Shown piece after piece: positions 47,576-60,326 of a stretch of DNA of 64,000 nucleotides. The first letter of the stretch is position 1. Every line of letters begins with the position of its first letter. The DNA is taken from positions 15,938,501 through 16,002,500 of the forward strand of contig NC_135360.1 in NCBI RefSeq assembly GCF_051622035.1, written 5' to 3'. The position numbers and the translations under genes are program-made. The DNA comes from Arctopsyche grandis (taxonomy: Eukaryota; Arthropoda; Insecta; Trichoptera; Hydropsychidae). The notes under the pieces were generated by a model that worked only from the letters and a program-made list of their open reading frames with translations, was not told where the DNA came from and made no database searches.

Positions 47576-47928
47576 TATACATATAAGGCTGCTAGCTGAA
47601 GCCGGCATGCATTGCATTTCCACAATAACACATGCAATTCCCGTTCCCATTCCCATTTGTCGGAAAAATGCAGACAGCGAACACATTTGAAATTATTCAA
47701 TTGCCTGTTTATTTTACCCTAACAACGCAGGTTGGGACGCGAAAACATTCGAAATTATTGCGTTGCAATGCCACTCATTCCCGTTTTTGGACGATTTTGT
47801 TTTTTTACAGTAAGCTTCCCGGACAACAACAAATCCTGAAAGTTCCATCGTAATCGATGGAGTTCTTTAGGAGCCTATGCGATACAGACAGACATTTATT
47901 TTTATATATGTATATATGTACATAGAAG

Positions 47929-48304
47929 CGGTCTCCGTGACGAGACAGAATGTTAAATTACAGAAAACGCAAATATCGGAAGGCAAAGATCGAAAATCGA
48001 AAGATCAAAAAAAAATGGTGCATGGTAAACAGTACATACTCACTTAATTTGCGCGAGCAGGATACAACAGGAACAAGAGGAACAGGCTTTTCCTCCCGTA
48101 TTAATGTGCGCGCGTAGAATACGGGAGGAAAAGCATGTTCCTCTTGTTCCTGCTGTATCCTGCTCGCGCAAATTAAGTGAGTATGTACCGTTTACCATGC
48201 ACCCTTTTTTTTATCTTTCGACTTAAGATCTTTCGATTTTCGATCTTTGCCTTCCGATATTTGTGTTTTCTGTAATTTAACATTCTGTCTCGTCACGTAG
48301 ACCC
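47929..48304. mobile_element. Complete palindromic MULE-like element (GGGTCTAC family), perfect 9-bp TSD
   Basis: TSD ACATAGAAG is perfect at 47920-47928 and 48305-48313. The right end, inverted, is GGGTCTACGTGACGAGACAG; the left is CGGTCTCCGTGACGAGACAG. The two arms, about 170 bp each, are near-identical inverted copies and meet near 48110. Each arm includes CGGAAGGCAAAGATCGAAAA and, inwards, the core CGCGAGCAGGATACA...CAGGCTTTTCCTCCC. No coding frame. 9-bp TSD and long TIRs point to Mutator-like elements. Confidence 0.8.
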
Positions 48305-48321
48305 ACATAGAAGATATAACC

Positions 48322-48346
48322 AGTCTCCGGCGCAGCGCCGGAGACT
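48322..48346. repeat. Perfect 12-bp-arm hairpin
   Basis: AGTCTCCGGCGC, one A, then its exact inverse. AGATATAAC lies on both sides. Function unknown; it may be part of a transposon end. Confidence 0.6.
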
Positions 48347-48365
48347 AGATATAACTGTTAGTATA

Positions 48366-49060
48366 ATAGTGTTCGGCCCGTTGTTTTCAACGGGTGGTTT
48401 CGGAAAGGAATCTATATTTATGTACATACATACATATATAATAAACTAGTGGTTATACCCGGCTTCGCTCGGTATTTGTAATATAAACAGCTTAAACATG
48501 GCTAATCTAATAGTAAGCGTTCATTTGTTTTTTATTAAATTTATTTGAATCGAAAAAAAAATATTCAACAATATCGATATCATCGTCATAGAAACTTTGA
48601 TTTGTTTTCGATGCTCCCAACCAAACCTTACATAGTCACATACAAAGTCTCTTTCATCTTTATCATTTCTTTCATCTTTATCTTTTCTCTTTCTCTTTTT
48701 TTTATATTTCAAAGGTGTGTTTTAGCTTAAAAATCTATGAATGGTCACAATATGTCTCGTATATTAAAGATATTACATACACATATACAAAAAACATGTT
48801 TGTACACAATATACAAACTCCTGTTCAAGCAAACAAAATATTGAGAAAACGAGTTTCGAGATATTACAAGTTGGTACAACAAAGCAAAACGATATGTGGC
48901 ATATTTTATTATTATTACTATTCCAGAAATATCTAAAAATTAACCCAATGAGAATTTATTTTTAACATTATTTAAATCGGAGTCGAAGTCGGAATCGGAT
49001 TGCGGGAAAATATTGGAGTCAGAGTCATGTTTTTTTATTATTCCACAGCTCTGGTTTCAT
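48366..49060. repeat. Decayed repeat sequence
   Basis: 48366-48402 is the inverse of 47541-47575. 48445-48485 has TAGTGGTTATACCCGGCTTC followed by GCTCGGT, a widespread arthropod repeat motif of unassigned class. 48810-48900 matches 60345-60425 (GAGTTTCGAGATATTACAAG). 48975-49052 is a fragment of the 30600 hAT family. Confidence 0.45.
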
Positions 49061-49324
49061 CAGCTTGCACCTTCGCACTTCATCTCCATCTCCAAGTCTA
49101 TAAAATAATCCAACCATACATTTATATGCATATATAGTACAAGTACAAAATAAAAGTCTTCATTAAATTCCTGTACATATTGTGACCATGGATACAATGT
49201 ATGCAAATTGTATTTATCGATTCGCATCTTCAATTGACGATAATATTCAATGAACCGATTGAACAACATCAAATACTTTGTTGTAATATTATGCTTGTAA
49301 TATTAACCATGCCTTACAACATAC

Positions 49325-50059
49325 CAGTGGCGGCTCGTGATAATTTTTAGTGGCGGGGCTGCACTGAAAAGATGTCTAAAAAATGTCACCATAATTGTTC
49401 TATCATGTCATAACAGGACAAAATAAGCACAATTTTTGGCGTACGACCACTTACATGTGAATTTAAGTATTATTGAAAAAAAAACTAGCACTTTTAAAAA
49501 TAACTAAAAAAACTAGATGAGGGCTCGTACACAACCAATTAAGAGTAACGAAAACGAATAAAGCTGTGACCGTGCGATTCAACTAATCAAATGTAAGATC
49601 AAGCGCGCGAAATCTTACACAAACTGACAGATGAATGTTGTTTAACAGGCGAAGGCTGCCGACTATCCAGCCCAAAACGGCAGAGTGAGTGAAAGAGAAA
49701 GAGCTATCTGCAGTTGCAAATAGCTCTTTATCTTTCTCGTTCAGAAACTCCGGGCTGCGTGGTATTCAGGGCGGCGCTGTAAAACTTTACAGCCAGTACA
49801 GCAACATTTTAATTCATCTGTCACCATACAAGTTAGTGGGGTCTTCGAAACGGTCAACATTACTTAAAATATCACCCTTTTGGATATGGGTGATATTGTA
49901 AGTAATATTAACTCTGTCGAAGGCCCCAATAGTTCGTCCATCCAACTAATAAAAAAATATCATTAATAAATAAAATATTAAATGTATTATTAAACATATA
50001 TTTTAGAATTTTATAGGAGGGGCTGCAGCCCGGCAGCCCATTAGGACGAGCCGCCACTG
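49325..50059. mobile_element. Non-autonomous hAT, CAGTGGCGGCTCGT ends, perfect 8-bp TSD
   Basis: 14-bp perfect TIRs CAGTGGCGGCTCGT; TSD CAACATAC perfect at 49317-49324 and 50060-50067. An internal hairpin around 49850-49925 (AATATCACCC...GGGTGATATT) is present. No transposase frame. 37084-37314 is a shorter relative. Confidence 0.9.
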
Positions 50060-50067
50060 CAACATAC

Positions 50068-53000
50068 TCGTACAGCAAGCGATGTCTATAAATAATTTAT
50101 AAATTATAAAGGAAAAACTGCGAGCAATATTTCAAATGTGTGAAATTTCTAATTATTATTATTAATTTTGCAGAAACGCTTATCACAAAATGCCAGATAA
50201 ATCTGTTTCAATTTTTTTTCTATAAACATTTCATTCAATTTATGCGATCTTTTCGGTGCGCACGCAAGGTTTATTACCCAAACCTGAAATTTTCACGGTG
50301 AAGATGCAAATATTAATATTACTGCGTAATAAGACTAATAATTACTGTATTTGGGAAACTATACATACATAGTGTTACAAATGGTCATATTGCAATATTG
50401 AAAACAATACTGACCTACTTCAATGATGAAGTGTGTGTCGATGAAAGCGAACTAAAAATGATAGTTCATCAATTAAAACCGTTTACTCTGCACGTACTGT
50501 ATTTCTATAAAACTTTGAACTTTGATTGAAAAACACAAATTTTACAACAGTTGACTTTCCCAAGTTTTCTCTTCATATTTTCAATACGTAATTGATTTTT
50601 TCCGGATACGATTTGAAATAATGTTTCGTCCGGGTCTTCAACTACATTTTACCGATTTCACCGACCTTCATTTTCCGTACGATTGATATATTTTTCTAGA
50701 CTCTTAAGCTAAACTAGGTTCCTATTCACGTGTACGATTAATTTTATGTGTGTTATAATATAACTTATAAATGTAACTGTTGCTATTAATATTATGATGA
50801 AAAAACGAATAAAGAAATAAAATGCAAACCCGGGTCACATTTAATAATATTAAATCCCTTGATACAATCACAAAGCAATATTTAAAGATAAGATACGCTG
50901 AAATCGCCAATCTTCAAAACTAATTTGTATTTCGCTTTGTGAAAAAGCTAACAAAAACATTGATAATTTTATGTATATATGCGTTCTTACAAAAGAAACA
51001 AAGACCTTGACTCGCACTTCATTCACATTACATACATATATTTCTTTTTCCTATAGTTTTTCCACAACGTTTTCATAAGTACGTGAGACAAAAAAATTCT
51101 GAAATAAAATCGTTAAACACAATAGAAATGTTTAATTGAATTCCTCTTCAAAATAGCTAAAAAAAAGTATTACGCATAATATTGAGAGAAATACATGCGG
51201 AAAAATTTTCAACTATTTTCTGATAACAAGAATGTATGTAAATAAAAAGAAATCCTTTGTTTACAACACAATCTATTAAACTGAACTAATAACAAATACA
51301 TATGTACATGCATAGATACATTTTTGGAAAACAAAGTGATTTTAAGTAATCCTATAAATCACTAAAATAACAGGTCACGTCCAATTTTTTGCTGATTTCA
51401 CAAACATACAAACCTATAACATTTCAACAAAATAAAACATGTTATACGAATAAAAAAACAAATCGACATCAAAGACAAGCACTCACCGGTATGGTAAGCC
51501 GAATCTAAATCACTATTCAGCATTAATTACACGGTAAATAATTCACACACGCATAAAAATCGTTTCAATTCACGAGGTAAATTAATCAGCGGGAAAAATC
51601 AAATCAGTCACAAGTTTTAGCACTGAACAAATCTACATATGTATAATAAAACGGGAAATGTTGCCCACCAATGATTAATTTCATATAATGAACGATCGGT
51701 ACCGGGATGACCCGTGGGCTGAGAACGAGGTGTATGTACCGTGAAGAGCAATGAACTTGAGACGATATTCTGATGATCCGTAACACGAGTGAGAGGAAAA
51801 AAAACAAACGCCAAAATAAAGTGGCGATAATTGACGTATTACATATCAATTGGTAATCGCATATTACATATACTTCACACGAAAAGAAACGAGCACGACT
51901 TGCAATGGACGGACGTTTTCAATTTCTACAGAATTATTCAGGCCATCCCGTTCCAAAAACGTGCATCGAATGCACTTCGAGTGAGCAGAGATTAAGTTAT
52001 TGATTAGATAAAACTTCCGAATGAAAATGGATATACCTGGATTCCGCACAAAAAACGGTAAACGTTTACCTGTAGGCTAATGCAAAATTTTGAAACTAAG
52101 CACAAAAAATAAAGTAAAAATATAAATGAAATATTTGAGCAGAGCTCTATATACATAAATCCTTATATCAACAATGTACTTATATTAATAATAGCAAATG
52201 TTTACAATTCATATATGTACCTATGCATATACATATGTATGTATGTACATACTTTTCAAATTACAGATAAGCAAAATGTAAAAGTGATTTTTATTGATTC
52301 GAGTACACACATTCTGTTTATATTGTAAACAAACGAAGCAGACAAACCGACGTCTACGTTAATTCCACACAATAAAACCAAGTAAAAAACAGACGATGTT
52401 TAAAAAAAACATTTAATCCACAACAAGTCTTATACGGACTTTATACGGATACAAATTGATGCAATATTACGACAGGTGAATTTCCATCCGGTTAACCGAT
52501 TTAACAATACATACATATAAATGGAGCTTCGAACGGTCGCAGTTCACCGAACCCGTCAATCGACAACTCTATTTTTTTTTGCACGATTTATTTAGAGACA
52601 GAACGTTTACACGTTGCATCTTATACGGTCGTATAAATGATGCAACTCACCATGTATTATGCAATTCGAATAGCGATCTACAATAGTCGACGTATTGCTA
52701 TCAATTCAAGACACTGCCATTATCGAACGCGAAATGAGCGAAACAATAAAGTATGCATGCAAATTCGTGAATAAATTTTCATGCATAATTCTCGTTTTAT
52801 ACGACATATTTATATATGCACATACGTTAAAGGAACTAATTATTAAGACATGCAATTAGATCGTCAATAGCTAAACTGTAAAATTCACACGTTGCTCATT
52901 TACGACAATGTATACCATATCACTCATAATAAGGAAAGGTTCTGGAAATAGACAACTATCATAAAGTTACTAAAGGCATAAACAAACAGGCGAACTTATT

Positions 53001-53633
53001 CTATTCAGCAAATAAATGTCTATGAATGTACGAGCTCAGTGCGCCGTATATAATATAGGATTTAGCATAGTAAATTTGGTTGTATGATAATTACATATTT
53101 CCGGGTTTTGAATTTATAAAATGATCATAACTAAGATGGTATTTCGAAATGACTATCTAAGAAATTTTGATCATTTTAAAATTATAAACTTTTATTTCTT
53201 GAAAAATCACAAATCGTGTGATTAAAATTATAGAAATTTAGGTCCCATGACAAGAAAACACACGACTATTTAAGGCACGACAATTGAACACAGCGACAAA
53301 TTCACACAGTGACATGTGAACATAGTCTTGTATTACAAATAAAATAAATTATAAAACATTTTTAACGTGCGTTCAGTTGCTGGTTGCCAGAAAATTAGCA
53401 ACACGTAAAAATGGAATTTAAAGACTAATCAAAACCAAACTTGCGACCAGTATTTGAATTTAATGGGAATGGAACACGCTTCATTAGCTATCATATAAAT
53501 TGTTATATATTTTGACTTATATAATCCAAATAAAAATATTTAAGTATAATATTTGCTGGTTATACGGGCGCATTCGAGCATCAATTATTGACACTTACAC
53601 TAATACAAACAAATACACAACAGTTACATGAAC
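50068..53633. other. Stretch without recognised features
   Basis: 3.6 kb of AT-rich sequence upstream of YPEL coding exon 1. On the minus strand an isolated donor-like CCG|GTGAGT lies near 51490, with no supporting exon evidence. Microsatellites near 52220. No gene recognised. Confidence 0.3.
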
Positions 53634-53945
53634 GACCTCTAAATGTCGCAAGCAGTCTAAGTAAAGTGACAGTATAATTATGATAAAACAAAGTTATTTT
53701 GCAGAGTTTATATGGTAGCGGTATATAATACGAAACCAAGACCCATCAGAAGAGATTTCCTCTATAATAAATAAGACAATACTAGCCTCCAACAGAACAT
53801 ACGTATGTAAAATTCATAGACATATAATATAAAGGTATGCATAATACAATTATTTGGGAAATACCTATTCGATTTTGATCGATATTGTATAGTTCAATGT
53901 TGGGTACAGTCACTTTACTAAAACTGTTCGCGACACCTAGAGGAC
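53634..53945. mobile_element. MITE with about 38-bp imperfect TIRs
   Basis: Left CCTCTAAATGTCGCAAGCAG and, inverted from the right end, CCTCTAGGTGTCGCGAACAG; both continue into AGTAAAGTGAC. About 310 bp. No TSD assigned; superfamily unknown. Confidence 0.6.
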
Positions 53946-54257
53946 ATTCATTTAACTACCGTATATTTGTATGTGTTAGTGTGTGTATAACCGACAAGTA
54001 ACTATAATTATTTATATACGTATTAAATTTAAAAAACTTACAGCTATGGTTAGGAGTATGAATTTTTTCGCTATCTATAGACAGCGTTACAAAATAATCT
54101 ATTGCTCAAAAGTCTTGCATACAACGCCAAAACAAATTCGATATCTACTATGTGCATATACAATCAATATTGACTTAATTTAAAAACAATTTTTATTTAA
54201 TATTTACGTTTTTAATTCTTACAAAACATACAGATGTGACCATCAACGACATAATAT

Positions 54258-54985
54258 ATAAAAAATCTCGAGTTCGAATTTTCGCATGATCACAAAACTT
54301 CATCTATTGTTACAACGGTACATAGATAAAGTAAAAACAAAATTCGATAATGAAACACACATACATACATACCTATGAGAGCATTTTCGATACAAATTTA
54401 CACAAGACAAAAGTTCCGGCTGTTGGATTTTGTTCAAATTCTTTTTGTTTTAATACTTAACAACACTATAAATATTATAAACATAAAATATCAAGAAGAT
54501 AGAAATAGTTTCGAAGGTCATAAATAAAATAATGAAATATTTAATAATAAATAATGAATTTTAGCCAAAACCTCAACTCTAAGTTAGTACGTAAATAATA
54601 AAAAAATACATTTTTAACTCGATACACTCAGTAGTGTTGAAAAAATCGTGTGGTCACCATATTTTTGATTTTTTTTTTATTTTTACGAATCATAGCCAAA
54701 ACCTTATCGACTCAAAGTTAGTACACAAAGAATACAAATATACATTTTCAACTCGATACAGTGTGGAAAAAATCGTGTGGTCACCATATTTTTGACTATT
54801 CAGAGAAGAAAATATCCTACTTTTTATTTTATTTTTACGAATTTTAGCCAAAACCTTATCGATTCTTAAGTTAGTACATAAAGAAAACAGATATAAATTT
54901 TCAACTCGATACATTCAATAAGCAGTGTGGAAAAATCGTGTGGTCACAAATTTTTTGACTTTTTTAAGTGGAAAAAACTTCTCAA
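54258..54985 (-). repeat. 143-bp CCGGAAGT family, local three-unit expansion
   Basis: The left part has the family edge (TTTTCGCATGATCACAAAAC) joined directly to the opposite edge (AAAATTCGATAATGAAACAC), a head-to-tail junction. Then three well-conserved units follow, each with TAGCCAAAACCT(T/C)A, AAGTTAGTAC, TTTTCAACTCGATACA-like and AATCGTGTGGTCAC blocks. They match the inverse of 35880-36000. Confidence 0.65.
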
Positions 54986-55099
54986 TTCCAAGCAATCCGC
55001 CTCAAAATAAAATAATAAAACAGTTGCATTTTAATCCATAGCACAAAACGGCGAATAAAGCACCCCAAATCACGACACGCTCTAAACTTTTTCTAGCCC

Positions 55100-55860
55100 G
55101 CCGACAAAAGGTCAAATTTGACAGGTGATTATTTTGCACGGCACACGACTACATATATATATATATCGACGCGTTGCGTTACATTACATACAAACATATT
55201 ACGAACCGTGGAATACATAGAGGTAGCAAGCAACACAACATTGACAACACACGTCGCGCGCGGAAACGAAAAGCCATGCATGCACACACTAAACAACGCA
55301 TTTGACACATCTGACGGCGCGGAGGAAATTCTCATCTGTAGTCAGGGGGTGTGGGCAATAAGTGGTACATTGATATGAACCCAAGTACCTGGAGAGGCAA
55401 GCACAGGCGCAGCATCCGCACTCGAAGGGCCGGTGTGTTCGAAGTGTGTACCACCGCTGCGGGAACACGCTGCACGTTTGCCTAACACGTCTGTCGCGTG
55501 TTAACACGTCCACTCGCGTCGACCGCCGAAGGCGCAGTGAGCTCTCCGTTCCGTGGGTCTTTGTTGACGGCGGCCACCGGAACAGCTGACCGCCGACACA
55601 ACATGCCCAAACCCCTCCCTCCCACACCCACCCCCTCACCGACACTAGTCCCCTGACCCCCCTTCCCGTATTTTGACACGAGCAGCGCACTCTCGGTGCT
55701 GGTAGGACCGCGAAGCCATTCACCTTACCGCGTTTGCACGGAGACGATCGGTCTCGGTGCGCTGATAAAGTTGCCCGACCGAATTCCCGTGCCAAAGTCA
55801 AAATGTTTCAAGCCGTCGCGATAGCGATGGGTCTGATCCAGTGCTGTCATCCTAAGTTCC
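55100..55860 (-). promoter_or_regulatory. CpG-rich island, possible YPEL promoter and first untranslated exon
   Basis: 55.40-55.80 kb is GC- and CpG-rich, unlike the surroundings. On the minus strand a donor-like GCG|GTAAGG lies at 55729/55728, which could end a short first exon beginning near 55800. It is about 20 kb upstream of the YPEL start codon on the same strand, with no other gene in between. Assignment to YPEL is inference. The open frames across it are GC-driven and resemble no known protein. Confidence 0.3.
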
Positions 55861-55892
55861 GATTCAGTGCATTTTGAGTAATAACATTAAAT

Positions 55893-55965
55893 ATTTATTT
55901 ATTTAAAGTTTGGACCATTGTAGCATTACAGGAATTCCTAATGCGCCACAATGGTCAAAAATATA
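55893..55965 (-). repeat. Hairpin-ended retroelement tail
   Basis: On the minus strand CCATTGTGGCGCATTAGG, AATT, then the near-inverse CCTGTAATGC(T/C)ACAATGG, followed by a TAAATAAAT tail. The same tail occurs at 56190-56255 and 59931-60000. Confidence 0.6.
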
Positions 55966-56189
55966 ACAGAAAAGAAAATAAACAAAATAATAACTAAAGA
56001 AATTAGACATAACAAAAACAAAACATATATATATACAAAAACAACTAATAATAATAATAATTACAAATTATAAAAAAACAACAAAGAAGGGAATGTCTTA
56101 TAAAAGAAAAAATAAAAAAATATATATATAAACATATGTATATACACAGACATATTATATACATATGTATATATACACATATATATCTT

Positions 56190-56255
56190 TATTTATTAAT
56201 AGTTTTGGACCATTGTGGCATTACAGGAAGAACCTAATGCGCCACAATGGCCTAC
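56190..56255 (-). repeat. Hairpin-ended retroelement tail, second copy
   Basis: Same hairpin as 55893-55965 (inverted CCATTGTGGCGCATTAGG), tail towards the left. Confidence 0.6.
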
Positions 56256-57118
56256 ATATATACATATGTACATATATCAGAAGTAATAGAAAATACCTAT
56301 TTTATAAATACATGTTGGTTGTTATTTATATAGTTCAATAAGAAAGTATGATATAGCAGGTACGATTTCAGACACAGGGCCGGCTCCTCGAGTAGTCCGG
56401 ACCATGGAACATTATCCCAGCTCCCCCCCCCCCCCTCTCGTCAGCCCTGGCTCAACATAGGAAGGTAGTTAAGTTTTATCTTTTTTTCATATAAACAATT
56501 TGAGACCCGCTCATTTTTGCATTAAACCTAGCCTAGGGGCCGCATAGTTTTCAAGAAATTTGCTTAAAAATCACGCCAAAAGGCGTAAGCGGGTCTTAGT
56601 GTTAAACAATTAAGTATAAATATTAAATTAAATATATTTTAAAAGGTATTTGAAAAAAAATTCGACCACGTGCGGATCAAACTGACACTTTATTTTTAAT
56701 TTAATAACTTAATATGCCTACATCCATGCGATGATATTTCATCGGTTACAACACTAGTAACATATATAAAAACGAACGCGATGTAAGTATAGTTGTGAAT
56801 ATGTGGCGGACGCGTCGACTAGGATGGAGATTTCAAAAAAACTTATTTTAGAATGCCAGGAGTATACTTTGTGCCTAGATATATTTAATAAAATAAATAC
56901 ACGCAAACGAGGCGCACAACCAATCAGCGTGAAGTGGTCCTTTGGGCTGTCTTGTCATTAAAACCTTGCTATAATTCGCATTTATATACGCATACATATA
57001 TAGGAAAAAGAGAATGGAAAATGCTAGTTGTTGAGAATACTTGAAGACCAAATTAGTTCATTTGTCAATTTGTTATTTTAATTAATTTGTTATTAGCACA
57101 TACTTAATACATATATAC
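56256..57118. other. Intergenic stretch with a poly-C run
   Basis: CAGGGCCGGCTCCTCGAG near 56375 resembles a hAT-type end, and a C run follows near 56424; no second end found. No gene recognised. Confidence 0.3.
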
Positions 57119-57323
57119 GGGTCTACCTCACGGGCCCGAATGTGAAACGCCCGAAAACGCAAATATCGGAAGGCAAAGATCGAAAATCGAAATATCTTAA
57201 GTCGAAAGATTAAAAAAAAGGGTGCATGGTAAACGGTACATACTCACTTAATTTGCGCGAGCAGGATACAACAGGAACAAGAGGAACAGGCGTTTCCTCC
57301 CGTATTCTGCGCGCGCACATTAA
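57119..57323 (+). mobile_element. Single arm of the GGGTCTAC palindromic MULE-like family
   Basis: GGGTCTACCTCACGGGCCCG start, CGGAAGGCAAAGATCGAAAA, inner core ending CGCGCGCACATTAA. One arm only, like 4128-4310. Confidence 0.65.
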
Positions 57324-57335
57324 TATGTATTTTTA

Positions 57336-57552
57336 TAGGTGCCACTATATATGGCCCCAAAGCGACACCTATGGCCAAATTTGTATATAAATACTAAACA
57401 CATTCTATAATACAATGTAGGTACATATATTAAACAACATATTCGGATTTGCGAATTTCAGTCACATTAATTAAGTTAGATAAATTGACAAACTCTAACA
57501 GGGGATGGCCGATCTGGAAGAAATATACACCTAGATCTATGCCAGCAGTGTA
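57336..57552 (-). repeat. SINE copy of the 5413 family (partial)
   Basis: CCCCAAAGCGACACCTATGG at the 3' side, AAATTGACAAACTCTAACAG and an inverted head GCCAGCAGTG at the right. Internally deleted. Confidence 0.6.
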
Positions 57553-58789
57553 TTTATATAAATTGAATTTGAATTTTACATGCACGAATCTTCGTGCACC
57601 GGGCCCCTGGTGGAATATAAATTGTAGCGGTCGATTATAAGATTCAGGTGAAATTAAATAACAATTTTTAAGCGATTGCTGCGTAACAAAACAGAATAAT
57701 CAGATGCGGAATGAAAAACTACGCATTTTCATTGAAACAATAAACAATATTTTTTTAGTTTACTCAATTAAATTTTAAAGTTCACATCTGGTTATTCTAA
57801 AATTTCAATTCATGAAAAATACTATTTTTCACAAATTTTCAATTTATGATAATGTACCGACACTATCCAAACGAACTTTTTCAATTCGAGTAGATACAAT
57901 AAAATTACTTCCGACCTCAGAAACTACATACCATGTAGTTACGTAAAACATTAACAAAAACGAAGCAAAATAAATCGATTGTAAATGCGTGGGAAGAAAT
58001 CGCTATTTTACGTGGTCAGTCGATTGGAAAAAGAAGGTGAAAAAAATAGGCTGTTTGTGAACTGTCAGAATTTGACGCGACATCGAGCTTGAGAGATGGG
58101 TTGGATCTAATAAAAAAAAAGAAAATACGCTTACATAGATAGTAAAAAAATGAGAGCTTCAAAGCATGAAAGCACATAACTACAATTGGTTATGGACGAC
58201 GAAAATTCGAGGTGAAAAATAGCGAAGGAACGCATATTTTCATACAATCGGAAAACCATTGCATTTTAAAACATTCGCAACGATTTGAGATAAATCGATA
58301 CGGTAGAAGTTCAAAATCGTTCATTTCACGCAGTAAACAAACATACAATCTGGTAAATGTTTCCGAAATAAGTCTATTGGCTTTAAAATAAAATGACAAC
58401 AACTTGATTGCCATACCGTATTCAAAACATTCAAATTATAATACAACGTCGTAGAAAGTTTTTCATATTTGGGCGAAAATCTTTACACGAGACGAAAAAG
58501 TAAATAATAGCATTTGTCACGTGCAATTTTTGGTATGTATAAAGGTCCGTTCATATAATTCAGCAATGCACGTCAACACAGTCAACAGTCACAGTCAACA
58601 CAGCTCTGACAACACAGTACGGAAAAAACTAGTTCTATTCATACTATACAGCACCGCTCGTTTTCGCCGCATACTTGTTTTGGACGAGTGCAAGGCAAAA
58701 TCAGTTTATATATATACACATTAAAAAGCGGGAAGATACGGTGCAATATTGTCACAATATAATAACGTTTTCTAAAATATTCATATCCA
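57553..58789. other. Stretch without recognised features
   Basis: AT-rich; no exon or repeat recognised. Confidence 0.3.
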
Positions 58790-59065
58790 CATGGAAAACA
58801 CTTTCGTTAGTACGGATGCACTCACCACACATCATGCGTGAATATTTCCACAATGGCTAAAGGAAACCAGTTCTACTTGATACGTTTCTGTGACTGCTGT
58901 AAAGTATAAATATATCGTGTCGGTTGCTGATGTTTCGAATAGCCACATACACGTTACGGAACACATGAATGTGTCCATATAGAATGTACTAAAGAATATT
59001 TTTCGTACTGCTTTTTACGTGCTATTTCCAGCTTGAGCTGTACTAGTATAAACGAATCTAATACA
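58790..59065 (+). repeat. Interspersed repeat, uninterrupted copy of 24689-25390
   Basis: Contains ACACTTTCGTTAGTAC, ATCGTGTCGGTTGCTG, GAATGTACTAAAGAATATTT and TTCGTACTGC in the order seen at 24.7-25.4 kb, but without the SINE. Class unknown. Confidence 0.6.
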
Positions 59066-59930
59066 AAAATGAATAAATGATTGTCATGTGTCTTGGCATA
59101 TTTTCGACTTGCCCAATTAGCGGCAGTAAATTTGACTTCCCAATTAATTGCTGAAAAGGCGGGTTATAATTATTGAAAGTGTTAGCTGAAGTGAAACAAA
59201 AAATGAATTTTGAGATGAAAAAACACCAACTAAATATTATAATTATCAAAATCTAACTAGGGAAACCAAAAAACAATGATCCAAATTAAAGATAAAATTA
59301 CCAACACTTGAATGCAAGGTAAGCTATTATAATTTCAGTATATGATTAGAATATTCTAAACACAACTTTGTACTGCGCATGTTTGAACGTTTCGCTCCAG
59401 TTTACAGATCGAAAATAGTAACACACGGATTTCGTAACACGGTGGAAAACGCGAGATGTCCACCATGTGATCCTCGAGTTGAATTAGTAATTTAAATATG
59501 GACCATGCAGCGAATATTTGTAAACATTGGAGGCCAACGGTCATGTTGATAAAGGCGTGATAGCTAATATCGTGTACATTACGTAACACTCAACAAAAAT
59601 TAAACGCAATACACATTCTATAAAAAAAACACACACTAAAAACATAAATGTCAAATTGCGTACTTACGCGAAATACCCTTACTCAACTCAATTCAAGATG
59701 TGTGACTAAAGTATCGAGAAATGGTATGTAAGTACATGTAGGTAATTAGAGCTAATTACTAAAGATTGTAAAATGAAGAAGATGTTATAACAGCGTAAAG
59801 ATAATTCGAAATTACTTTTAAAACATGGACTGTATCATTACTTTTTTATGTATTTTAAAAGAACTTGTTTATTATTATTGAAATTTTTTTCTTGAATTTT
59901 CTCATATATTTCACACTAAAATTATTTATA
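59066..59930. other. Stretch without recognised features
   Basis: AT-rich; a donor-like GTAAGTACG (minus) near 59670 stands alone. No gene recognised. Confidence 0.3.
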
Positions 59931-60000
59931 ATTTATTTATTTAAACGTTGAATCATTGTGGCATTACAGGAATTCCTAATGCACCACAATGGTTGAAAAT
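59931..60000 (-). repeat. Hairpin-ended retroelement tail, third copy
   Basis: Inverted CCATTGTGGTGCATTAGG, AATTCC, and CCTGTAATGCCACAATG with a TAAATAAAT-type tail. Confidence 0.6.
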
Positions 60001-60326
60001 ATAACTAAGAAAAAATTTAAATACATCAAAAAACAATAGTAGCAAAAATTCAAACAATAATAGAAGTAAATTATATAATTATAAAAATAGTAATGAGCGC
60101 AGGCTACCAGACAAATTGGTCTACTTCGTTCCACCAACTTGCAATATTTCAAGACGAGTTTGTATATATGTACATATATAAAAAGCACATATACAAAAAT
60201 GTTTTACATAGTTAAATTCCTACATATTTCACGAGATAAACATTAAATATTAGAAATATATAGCAAGAACTTTTTTTTACATTGTAAAGATGAATGATCA
60301 CAATATTTATTTATTATATTTAAGTT

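Noticed and set aside
47222..47586. Phenylalanine-rich (plus) and lysine-rich (minus) open frames
   Set aside because: Low-complexity TTTTTCAT tract; no sequence beyond composition.
51480..51620. Isolated GTGAGT donor-like site on the minus strand (others near 31760 and 59670)
   Set aside because: No acceptor, start or coding support nearby; chance occurrence is likely.
55289..55801. 170-codon minus-strand frame
   Set aside because: GC-driven openness across the presumed promoter island; composition and lack of any recognisable motif argue against a protein.
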